Below are positions 1-5,530 of a DNA stretch of 14,607 nt, in pieces. Source of the stretch: Pseudomonadota bacterium. GTDB lineage: Bacteria; Desulfobacterota; Desulfobacteria; Desulfobacterales; Desulfosarcinaceae. Under the pieces are notes generated by a model. That model had not been told where the DNA came from. It did not search any database and worked only from the letters and a program-made list of their open reading frames with translations. The translations under genes were made by a program, and so were the position numbers. The stretch is from contig JAEYRZ010000194.1 of NCBI GenBank assembly GCA_023435265.1, forward strand, positions 1-14,607, in the 5' to 3' direction. Each line of letters starts with the position of its first letter. Position 1 is the first letter of the stretch.

Positions 1-281
1 ACTTTGAGCAGCAGGGCCTTGATGTTCGGGTCCTGTTCCGCCTGGCGCAGGTGGGCCACGATCTCTTGAACCATGCTGGGCTTGCTGCGCAGAAGGCGCT
101 CCTGCGGCTGATCGGAAATGACGCCGTGAATCGTGACCACGAGTATTTTCTGATCGCCGGTGCCTTCGAGGGTCAGCTCTTGAAGCGGCCCCGCCTCCGG
201 AAAAAGCGATATTTTGGGCAGAGAACAGCCTACGGCCGTTATCCAACATACCACCAGGACCAGCAGGGTTCGCATTCTCAT
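1..281 (-). CDS. sppA: Signal peptide peptidase SppA-like lipoprotein, N-terminal part (runs off left edge)
   Basis: Only the first 93 residues are in the window; the gene continues past base 1. The ATG at 281 follows GGAGGAG (288-294) with a 6-nt spacer. The N-terminus is MRMR, a hydrophobic stretch (residues 5-17), then AVGC, a plausible lipobox with Cys19 as the lipidated residue and Ser at +2, which would suggest an outer-membrane-directed lipoprotein. After a short linker comes KILVVTIHGVISD (about 44-56), then a segment ending DPNIKALLLK at the edge. This is the pattern of S49 peptidases of the SppA family, in which a beta strand with GxI is followed by a helix and then the vkxLxLxinSPGG strand. 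SppA degrades leftover signal peptides and other membrane-linked peptides. The catalytic Ser and Lys lie outside the window and cannot be checked. Upstream is a 205-bp gap after polA, so it may have its own promoter, although none stands out. Confidence 0.8.
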   Translation of the reverse strand, partial: MRMRTLLVLVVCWITAVGCSLPKISLFPEAGPLQELTLEGTGDQKILVVTIHGVISDQPQERLLRSKPSMVQEIVAHLRQAEQDPNIKALLLK

Positions 282-486
282 GGATGACTCCTCCATACTC
301 GAAATGAGTTATTGGGTGCTTCGCAAACGCTCCACAGTACCGACAAGCACCGGAACGGTGAGGCGCGGCCGAGGGGATTGAACGGTTTGCCGGCCGCTTT
401 GGCCGTTTCGCGTTCGAACCGCCGGCGGCCCTGAGGCTATCGTTGTGACGATAATACACGTTCATGCATTGGCCAGAGCGCTCCCT

Positions 487-3189
487 TCAATGGGCGTCGG
501 ACCAGTTTGCGCCCCAGGAAAGATTGACCCTCAGCGGTACGGACAACTCCCAGATATTCTCCATGATCCGGCAGGCGAGCGCTTTCAGGGCATCTAGATC
601 CTGCGGCGCCACTTCGAAGACGATTTCATCGTGCACGGAGAGCAGCATTTCGGCGGCGAGGCGTGCCTCCGCGATGCCGGCGGCCATGCGGATCATGGCC
701 AGTTTGATCAGATCGGCGGCCGTACCCTGGATGGGCATGTTCACGGCGGTGCGCTCGGCGAACTGGCGGATCACGGTGTTGCGGTTGTTGATGTCCGGGA
801 GCAGCCGATGGCGGCCGAGAAGCGTGCTGATGAACCCGTCGCGCCGTGCCTGGTCGATCGTGCGCTCGATATACGCCTTGACGCCCTGGTAATGCTGAAA
901 GTACTGGTCGATATAAATCTGGGCCGTCTTGGGGGTGATCCCCAGTTCGCGCGACAGGCCGAAGGCGCTCATGCCGTAGATGATGCCGAAATTGATCACC
1001 TTGGCCTGGCGCCGCAATTCACCGGAAACCGCATCCAGGGGCATTTGGAAGACTTCGGCGGCCGTGCGGCCGTGAATGTCCTGGCCGCTTTTGAAACTCT
1101 CGATCAGAATGGGGTCCCGCGCCACATGCGCCAGCAGGCGCAGCTCGATTTGCGAATAATCGGCCGAGAGCATCAGCCATCCCGACCGCGGCACGAAGGC
1201 CCCGCGGATTTCACGCCCTTCCTCTGTCCGGATGGGGATATTCTGCAGATTTGGATCGGAACTGCTCAATCGGCCGGTGGCGGTCACGGTCTGATTGAAC
1301 GAGGTATGAATGCGGCCGGTCCGGGGATCGATCTGCTCGAGCAGTGCGTCGGCATAGGTGGACTTGAGCTTGGCCAGGGAACGGTGGCGCAGGATCAGGG
1401 CGGGCAGTTCGTGCTGCTCTGCCAGCTGCATCAGCACATCCACGTCGGTGGAGTAGCCGGTCTTCTTCTTGGTCTTCTTCGCAGTCGGCAGGCCCAGCTT
1501 TTCGAACAGGATGTAGCCGAGCTGCTGCGCCGACTGGATGTTGAAGGGCTCTCCGGCCCAGCGGTGAATTTCGCTTTCCAGGTGCCGCAACTGCTGTTCG
1601 AAGCGCCGCGAAAGCTCGACCAGCTTCTCCCGGTCCAGGCACACGCCGGTCGTTTCCATGGCCGCCAGGACCGGGATCAGGGGCATTTCGACCTGTTCGA
1701 GCAGGGGCATCAGGCCGAGCCGTTCAAGCTCCGGCTGGAGGACTTCGGCGGCCCGGATGACCAGATCGACGCCTTCGCAGGCATAGGGCACGGCCTGCTC
1801 CAGGTCGACCTGGTCGAAGGTGATCATGTTCTTGCCTTTTCCCGCCACGTCGCTGAAAGCGATCGGCTTGTGGTTGAGATAATCGAGCGCGATCTGGTTC
1901 AGGCTGTGGGCCCGCTTGGACGGGTTGAGCAGGTAGGAGCCCACCATGGTGTCGAAAACCGCGCCCGCAAGGCGCACGCCGTGACGCTGGAGGACGATGA
2001 TGTCATACTTCAGGTCTTGGCCGATCTTGGCGATGGCCGGATCTTCGAGCACGGGCCTGAGCGCCTCCAGCATCTCGGTGCAGCTCAACTGCGCGGGAGC
2101 CCCGATGTAGCGGTGGCCGCAGGGAATGTAGTACGCCTCGCAGGCGTCGACGGCGACGGAGATGCCCACCAGCACGGCGCGCATCGGATTGAGCGAAGTG
2201 GTCTCGGTGTCCAGCGCGAAACGCCCGGCCGCTTTCAGGCGTTGAACCAGCGCCGCCAGGGACTCGCGGTCCAGAACGGCCGCGTAGCACGTGGCCCGCC
2301 GCTCTGCGGTCTGCTGATAGGTCTGCTGCAGCTCGCGGAATTCGAGTTCCTGGAACAGGCGTGCCAGCTCGGCCTCGTTCGGGGGCCGGGCCTCGAACAG
2401 GGCGGGGTCGAAGTCGACCGGCGCAGCCGTATCCACCGTCACCAGCCGTCGGCTCAGCAGAGCCGTCTCGCGGTGGGCAAGCAGGTTGGCGCGCTGTTTC
2501 GCGCTCTTGAGTTCGTCGATGCGCTGGTAGAGGGTGTCGATGCTCCCGAAGCTCTGGATCAGCTTGAGCGCCGTTTTGGGACCGATTCCCGGGACTCCGG
2601 GCACATTGTCGGAAGTGTCGCCGGTCAAGCCCATCACCTCGAGCATCTGCTCCGGCTTGAGCCCGTACTCGCGCTCGATGTGGGCCAGATCGAATACGGC
2701 GTCCTTCATGGGGTCCCAGATGCTGATGCGCGGCGTGACAAGCTGCAGGAAATCCTTGTCGCCGGTGACCATGACCACGTCGAAACCGACGGCTTCGGCG
2801 CGCCGGGCATAGGTGCCGATCAGGTCGTCGGCCTCGAAGCCCTCTTTTTCGATCATCGGGATATTGAAACCAGCCGTGATCTTTTTGATGTAGGGCAGCT
2901 GCATCACCAGGTCGTCGGGCGCGGGCGGCCGCGTGGCCTTGTAGGCGTCGAAAAGGCGGTGGCGGAAAGTCGGGCCCTTGGTGTCGAAAAAAATGGCCAC
3001 GTGCCTGGGGCGGCGTTCCTGGATCAGCTTGATCAGCATCCGCGTGAAACCGAAGACCGCGTTGGTCGGCATGCCTTTGGAGTTGGCCAGCCCGCGGATG
3101 GCATGGTAGGCGCGGTAGATGTAGGCGCTGCCGTCCACGAGATACAGGACCGGACGTTCCCCGGTTTCGTTCGGCGGTGCGGGATTCAT
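487..3189 (-). CDS. polA: DNA polymerase I (5' nuclease, 3'-5' exonuclease-type domain, polymerase)
   Basis: 900 residues from ATG 3189 (E. coli Pol I has 928). It fills Okazaki and repair gaps and removes RNA primers in the cytoplasm. The 5' nuclease (about 13-290) has YLVDGSAYIYRAYHA, GFEADDLIG, TGDKDFLQL and the helix-hairpin-helix GVPGIGPKTALKLI. The 3'-5' exonuclease domain (about 300-490) keeps DTET (Asp327, Glu329) and KYD (Asp396), but where E. coli has YAAED (Asp501) this protein has YACEG, with Gly473 in the metal-ligand position. The polymerase has motif A SADYSQIELR (Asp677), motif B RRQAKVINFGIIYG (Lys730, Tyr738) and motif C SVHDEIVFE (Asp854). The frame is open back to 3324, but that extension (FIGVRIGVGVKIGVAIG) only translates an intergenic hexamer repeat, so I start at the MNPAPP Met. 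The best Shine-Dalgarno, AGGAG at 3205-3209, is an unusually long 15 nt from this ATG. No partner gene is co-transcribed. Confidence 0.97.
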   Translation of the reverse strand: MNPAPPNETGERPVLYLVDGSAYIYRAYHAIRGLANSKGMPTNAVFGFTRMLIKLIQERRPRHVAIFFDTKGPTFRHRLFDAYKATRPPAPDDLVMQLPYIKKITAGFNIPMIEKEGFEADDLIGTYARRAEAVGFDVVMVTGDKDFLQLVTPRISIWDPMKDAVFDLAHIEREYGLKPEQMLEVMGLTGDTSDNVPGVPGIGPKTALKLIQSFGSIDTLYQRIDELKSAKQRANLLAHRETALLSRRLVTVDTAAPVDFDPALFEARPPNEAELARLFQELEFRELQQTYQQTAERRATCYAAVLDRESLAALVQRLKAAGRFALDTETTSLNPMRAVLVGISVAVDACEAYYIPCGHRYIGAPAQLSCTEMLEALRPVLEDPAIAKIGQDLKYDIIVLQRHGVRLAGAVFDTMVGSYLLNPSKRAHSLNQIALDYLNHKPIAFSDVAGKGKNMITFDQVDLEQAVPYACEGVDLVIRAAEVLQPELERLGLMPLLEQVEMPLIPVLAAMETTGVCLDREKLVELSRRFEQQLRHLESEIHRWAGEPFNIQSAQQLGYILFEKLGLPTAKKTKKKTGYSTDVDVLMQLAEQHELPALILRHRSLAKLKSTYADALLEQIDPRTGRIHTSFNQTVTATGRLSSSDPNLQNIPIRTEEGREIRGAFVPRSGWLMLSADYSQIELRLLAHVARDPILIESFKSGQDIHGRTAAEVFQMPLDAVSGELRRQAKVINFGIIYGMSAFGLSRELGITPKTAQIYIDQYFQHYQGVKAYIERTIDQARRDGFISTLLGRHRLLPDINNRNTVIRQFAERTAVNMPIQGTAADLIKLAMIRMAAGIAEARLAAEMLLSVHDEIVFEVAPQDLDALKALACRIMENIWELSVPLRVNLSWGANWSDAH

Positions 3190-3252
3190 AGGGTATGTTG
3201 ATTTCTCCTGAGGTAAAGGTTGATAGGTGGCGGCGCATTCCGATGGCAATCC

Positions 3253-3288
3253 GATTGCGACCCCGATTTTGACCCCGACCCCGATCCG
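3253..3288. repeat. Six phased degenerate hexamers, GAYNNN, upstream of polA
   Basis: Reads GATTGC, GACCCC, GATTTT, GACCCC, GACCCC, GATCCG in strict 6-nt phase between the polA start and its candidate promoter, so it would lie in the polA leader. The same hexamer language forms the larger palindrome at 5331-5425. It is non-coding in my reading, although it keeps frames open (giving Ile-Gly or Asp-Pro runs), which explains the artificial upstream extension of polA. Confidence 0.7.
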
Positions 3289-3294
3289 AACACC

Positions 3295-3324
3295 AATAAA
3301 GCGAGACAGATTTTGACGGGGCAA
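3295..3324 (-). promoter_or_regulatory. Weak candidate sigma70-type promoter for polA
   Basis: On the minus strand, TTGCCC (3319-3324) and TTTATT (3295-3300) are separated by 18 nt; each hexamer matches consensus at 4 of 6 positions. The start site would be near 3288, giving a leader of roughly 100 nt that includes the hexamer repeat. Placement is plausible because the divergent gene begins beyond it, but the match is weak. Confidence 0.25.
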
Positions 3325-3344
3325 TGACCCGCAATCCCCTGCCC

Positions 3345-3373
3345 TTGACAGGCGATGATGCCTGGTCTAACAC
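3345..3373 (+). promoter_or_regulatory. Candidate sigma70-type promoter for the Cys-rich mini-protein gene
   Basis: A perfect TTGACA -35 box (3345-3350), 17-nt spacer, then TAACAC (3368-3373; 3 of 6 to TATAAT). Transcription would begin near 3380, about 60 nt before the ATG at 3441. It is back to back with the weaker polA promoter candidate. Confidence 0.45.
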
Positions 3374-3440
3374 GGTTGACTTTAAACGACAACAAATTCA
3401 GCGGTGTAGTTTGACGCATGCCGCTCCCGACAGGAAGAAG

Positions 3441-3662
3441 ATGGAAGCTCCCAAGCGGCAATCAGGATACCGCCGAAGGCGGCGGCCCGCGCTGCAGCGA
3501 TGCCACTGCTGCGGCGGCGAATTCACGTTTTGCTGGAGCTGCCGCTGCGGTTTCGCGATCTGCCAATCCTGCATGCAGGAGAATGTGTGGGGAATGTCCT
3601 GCAATCACATCACCTGGCAGTGCCCGGATTGCGGGGGGTTGAACGGCTTCGGCAACCAATGA
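3441..3662 (+). CDS. Small cysteine-rich zinc-ribbon-like protein, function unknown
   Basis: 73 residues. The ATG at 3441 follows AGGAAGA with about 5 nt spacing, so I prefer it to the longer in-frame start at 3324, whose extra 39 residues look non-coding. A basic N-terminus (YRRRRR at 10-15) is followed by 11 cysteines at 21, 23, 24, 31, 34, 36, 41, 44, 54, 61 and 64, including CxxCxC (FCWSCRCGF), CQSC and a final CPDCGG knuckle, plus His22 and His56. The spacing suggests two zinc sites, as in zinc-ribbon or RING-like modules. It has no signal peptide or membrane segment, so it is probably cytoplasmic. The tail (MSCNHITWQCPDC, then NGFGNQ) looks strongly constrained, and I believe similar conserved hypothetical proteins occur in Desulfobacterales, but I cannot name a function. 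It is monocistronic, divergent from polA, and followed by a hairpin terminator. Confidence 0.8.
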   Translation: MEAPKRQSGYRRRRRPALQRCHCCGGEFTFCWSCRCGFAICQSCMQENVWGMSCNHITWQCPDCGGLNGFGNQ

Positions 3663-3712
3663 CGGCGCCGTCGATTTGGAGACTTTTTACGCGTTCATCA
3701 GAAATGCTGCCA

Positions 3713-3728
3713 GGCACACCGGTGTGCC
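3713..3728. repeat. Perfect 16-bp palindrome GGCACACCGGTGTGCC
   Basis: A self-complementary octamer pair between the stop of the Cys-rich gene (3662) and the convergent HAD gene stop (3768). It has no T-run on either side, so it is not a complete intrinsic terminator by itself. It may be part of the transcription-end structure or a protein-binding site. Confidence 0.5.
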
Positions 3729-3732
3729 ATAG

Positions 3733-3769
3733 AACGCCACGAGAACTTACGCTCTCGGCGTTTTCTTCT
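3733..3769 (+). terminator. Rho-independent terminator after the Cys-rich gene
   Basis: AACGCC (3733-3738) pairs with GGCGTT (3757-3762), and GAGA (3741-3744) with TCTC (3753-3756), with an AC bulge at 3739-3740 and the loop at 3745-3752. TTTTCTTCT (3761-3769) follows, overlapping the last stem bases. It overlaps the convergent HAD stop codon. On the minus strand the same hairpin lacks a T-tract but could still help end the HAD transcript. Confidence 0.55.
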
Positions 3770-4400
3770 ATGTCTTTTCCAGAAACGTCCTGATCTCCCC
3801 CAGATGGCGGATGTGCAGATCGGCCGCGAGCGCGGGATTGGCATAGGCGACGAAAGGCACGCCGGCTTTTTGCGCCGCCAGCGCATCGACCTCAGAATCC
3901 CCCACATAGATCATCTGCTCCGGCTGGATGCCGAACTGGGCCAGCAGCGCCAGCAGCGGTTCCGGATCGGGTTTGGGGTGCCGGACATCCAGCGCGGTCA
4001 CGACCCGGTCGAACGCGTCCGCAAGTCCATGTTCGGCCAGCACGCGGACCATGGTGTCGGTGCGGTTGGTGGCCACGGCGGTTTTGTAGGCCGGCCGCAG
4101 CCAGGCCAACAGTTCACGCAGGCGGGGTTCCATGACCATGTATTTGATGAACGGGTGATAGCTGAATCGGCGCCGGTATTCGTGGGCCTCCGCCAGGAGG
4201 CACGGATCGCGGATCAGGAAGGCCAGCGTCTCGTGCACGGTATGCATGTGGGCGTAGGCGAACTGCGCGGCGTCCAGGGCCGGCAGGTGCACCGATCTCA
4301 GGATCTCGTCATAATAGGCGCGGTTGGCCTGCGAGGAGTCGAACATCACCCCGTCGCAATCGAAACCGACCACCCGGACGGTACGTGCGTTCAACATCAT
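3768..4400 (-). CDS. HAD-superfamily hydrolase (phosphoglycolate phosphatase-like)
   Basis: 210 residues, cytoplasmic. It carries all four haloacid dehalogenase motifs: I, FDCDGVMFD (nucleophile Asp14, acid/base Asp16); II, VATN (Thr111); III, HPKPDP (Lys143); IV, GDSEVD (Asp168, Asp172). Residues about 23-95 form the helical C1-type cap seen in phosphoglycolate phosphatases (Gph/PGP type), which hydrolyse small phosphate monoesters with Mg2+; the true substrate cannot be read from the sequence. The start is MM, with GAGG directly before the first ATG (4400), so the second ATG (4397) may be the one used. It begins 23 nt after the stop of the DUF1573 gene on the same strand, so the two are likely one transcript, though no functional link is evident. 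Confidence 0.9.
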   Translation of the reverse strand: MMLNARTVRVVGFDCDGVMFDSSQANRAYYDEILRSVHLPALDAAQFAYAHMHTVHETLAFLIRDPCLLAEAHEYRRRFSYHPFIKYMVMEPRLRELLAWLRPAYKTAVATNRTDTMVRVLAEHGLADAFDRVVTALDVRHPKPDPEPLLALLAQFGIQPEQMIYVGDSEVDALAAQKAGVPFVAYANPALAADLHIRHLGEIRTFLEKT

Positions 4401-4423
4401 CCTCGAACCGTTGCGACCTTCGT

Positions 4424-5170
4424 TTACTGGGGTGCCTTGGCCGGCGGGCCGGTCTGGGTCGCAAACACCCGGCCGCTGACCGGAATGCGGATCATGGGTT
4501 TGACAGCCAGATCGGTCTCGATCTGAATGAAGTCACGATAGCTGCCCGGCTCGCGCATGGTGTTGGACACGGTCAGCTCATACCCCTCCCGTTCCGGATG
4601 TTCGCCCAGGGGCTTCAAGGTATGCGTGAAATGCTCGCCCTGGGTGCTCCGCACGGACTTGATCGTGAGGGGATATTCCGGCTGGGGAACGATTTTGATG
4701 CTCGCCTGGAGGGTTTCGCCCTGGTTTCCCATCAGGCGCACGTAAGGCGGAAGAACCGTTACGAAGGCCTTCACCTTTCCGGACACCATCAATTCCACCC
4801 GGCCGTTGCGCGGATCGTTGGTGCTCACGTTGAAACGCTTGTGCAGCGTTTCGCCGCCCCGATTTTCAGTACGTACCACGACGCTGATGATGTCCCTGCC
4901 CCCGGCAGGGATCTGGGTCGGATGCGACGCCACCGAGCAGCCTCAGTCGGGCTGCACCTTCTTGATCTCCAAAGGCGCCCGGCCCTGGTTCTCGACAATG
5001 AAATCATGCTTGATTTCAACGCCCTCATCGATCGTATCGAAATCGTATTTCAATTCCGGGAAGACGGCCACGGGAACGGTGTCTTTTTCGGCCCAAGCCC
5101 CGCCCGCCTGGATCAGCAGCGCCAATCCGACGATCAGGCCCAGGCCGGCCCGCCAAGATCTGTTCATCAT
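4424..5170 (-). CDS. Exported DUF1573-family protein with in-frame TGA at a conserved Cys (probable selenoprotein)
   Basis: Read through the TGA at 4943-4945, the gene gives 248 residues. ATG 5170 follows AAGGAG with an 8-nt spacer. Residues 1-27 are a Sec signal peptide (hydrophobic core, AWA cleavage motif), placing the protein in the periplasm. Residues about 38-130 match DUF1573, an ASH-like beta-sandwich: YDFDTIDEGVEIKHDFIVEN, then PLEIKKVQPD, [TGA], GCSVASHPTQIPAGG, and later VSTNDPRNGRVELMVSGKV. In this family the TGA position is normally Cys in a conserved SCGC motif; here the reading is D-U-G-C (position 76, Cys78). The frame, spacing and family match continue across the TGA without any shift. 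A second beta-rich domain covers about 130-235. Ordinary calling would give a 75-residue fragment and a false GTG start at 4933. Alternatives are a C-to-A nonsense mutation or a sequencing error. The role of DUF1573 proteins is poorly defined. The HAD gene follows in the same operon. Confidence 0.8.
4893..4941 (-). promoter_or_regulatory. Candidate bacterial SECIS region just downstream of the in-frame TGA
   Basis: Two hairpins lie in the coding mRNA right after the TGA. The first (4913-4940) starts 2 nt after it: CUG/CAG outer pairs, a small internal loop, UCGG paired with CCGA, a one-base U bulge, UG/CA, and a 6-nt apical loop GCGUCG that begins with G, like the G-starting loop and bulged U of the E. 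coli fdhF element. The second (4893-4911) is a perfect 8-bp stem UCCCUGCC/GGCAGGGA with a GGG loop, starting 31 nt after the TGA. Bacterial SelB-binding elements sit within the codons following UGA. The first loop is somewhat nearer to the UGA than usual (12 nt) and the second somewhat farther (39 nt), so which one acts, if either, is inference. Confidence 0.45.
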
Positions 5171-5226
5171 ACCTGAGACTCCTTGCCGATTCTGGATGAA
5201 CCACGTTCTTTACGTTGCAAACAGGC

Positions 5227-5255
5227 ACCGTAGCACATGTCGGGATAAGTGTTAA
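5227..5255 (-). promoter_or_regulatory. Candidate sigma70-type promoter for the DUF1573-HAD operon
   Basis: On the minus strand, TTAACA (5250-5255; 5 of 6 to TTGACA), an exact 17-nt spacer, and TACGGT (5227-5232) preceded by TGC, an extended -10 element. The start site would be near 5220, about 50 nt before the ATG at 5170. The position and spacing fit well; the -10 box itself is weak. Confidence 0.45.
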
Positions 5256-5330
5256 GTAAGTTTTAAGGGTCACGTTTTGAGATGAGTTTTAGGTGCTGAG
5301 CGAATTCTAAGTATCCCGAACACATCAGTT

Positions 5331-5425
5331 CGGGGTCGGGATCGGGATCGCAATCGAAATGGAGATCGACACCCGATTCCGATAGCGATTCCGACCCCGA
5401 GACCACCGATCATGACCCCGAACCG
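5331..5425. repeat. Long imperfect palindrome built of phased GAYNNN hexamers
   Basis: From 5332 the plus strand reads hexamers ending RTC (GGGGTC, GGGATC, GGGATC, GCAATC and so on); from 5375 it switches to the reverse complement form (GATTCC, GATAGC, GATTCC, GACCCC). Arms 5331-5355 and 5375-5399 are complementary at 21 of 25 positions with a 19-nt loop; further GACCCC and GAACCG units follow to 5425. It lies between the priA stop and the next promoter on the same strand. RNA from either strand could fold into a strong stem, so a role in ending or stabilising priA mRNA is possible. Confidence 0.75.
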
Positions 5426-5530
5426 ATCCCGCAGGCAGCTGACGTCCTTGCACCCGGATACCCCGGCACACCTGAACCGAGCCAACGAACCAAACTGGAT
5501 CTTTCCAGATAACCGCGTAAACTATTTGCT

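Larger units (their letters stand above)
5171..5530. other. 360-base gap between priA and the DUF1573 operon, no gene seen
   Basis: Holds the promoter candidate for the DUF1573-HAD operon (5227-5255) and the hexamer palindrome (5331-5425). The rest, including 5426-5530 just after the priA stop, shows no convincing ORF with a ribosome site, no RNA gene and no clear terminator. Short open frames here are produced by the hexamer repeat. Confidence 0.6.

Noticed and set aside
51..287. 78-codon plus-strand frame at the left edge
   Set aside because: Lies antisense to the SppA lipoprotein gene, which has a signal peptide, lipobox and good ribosome site.
438..453. Hairpin TATCGT-TGTG-ACGATA downstream of polA as a terminator
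   Set aside because: Only 6 bp and no T-tract on the minus strand; too weak to call.
631..3201. 856-codon open frame antisense to polA
   Set aside because: polA on the other strand has every expected motif; the antisense frame is low-complexity, rich in His, Gly and Asp as expected from GC-biased codons read backwards, and has no ribosome site.
3190..3324. N-terminal extension of polA to 3324
   Set aside because: The extra 45 residues translate the hexamer repeat; Pol I homology begins just after the Met at 3189.
2003..3373. 456-codon frame on the same strand as polA, shifted
   Set aside because: Arg/Pro/Gly-rich composition of a shifted high-GC frame; no family match.
4424..4933. Separate gene starting at GTG 4933, or a pseudogene pair split at the TGA
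   Set aside because: The GTG start lacks a ribosome site and would remove the signal peptide and half of the DUF1573 domain; the parts are in the same frame and join exactly at the conserved Cys position, so selenocysteine readthrough is preferred. A nonsense mutation cannot be wholly excluded.
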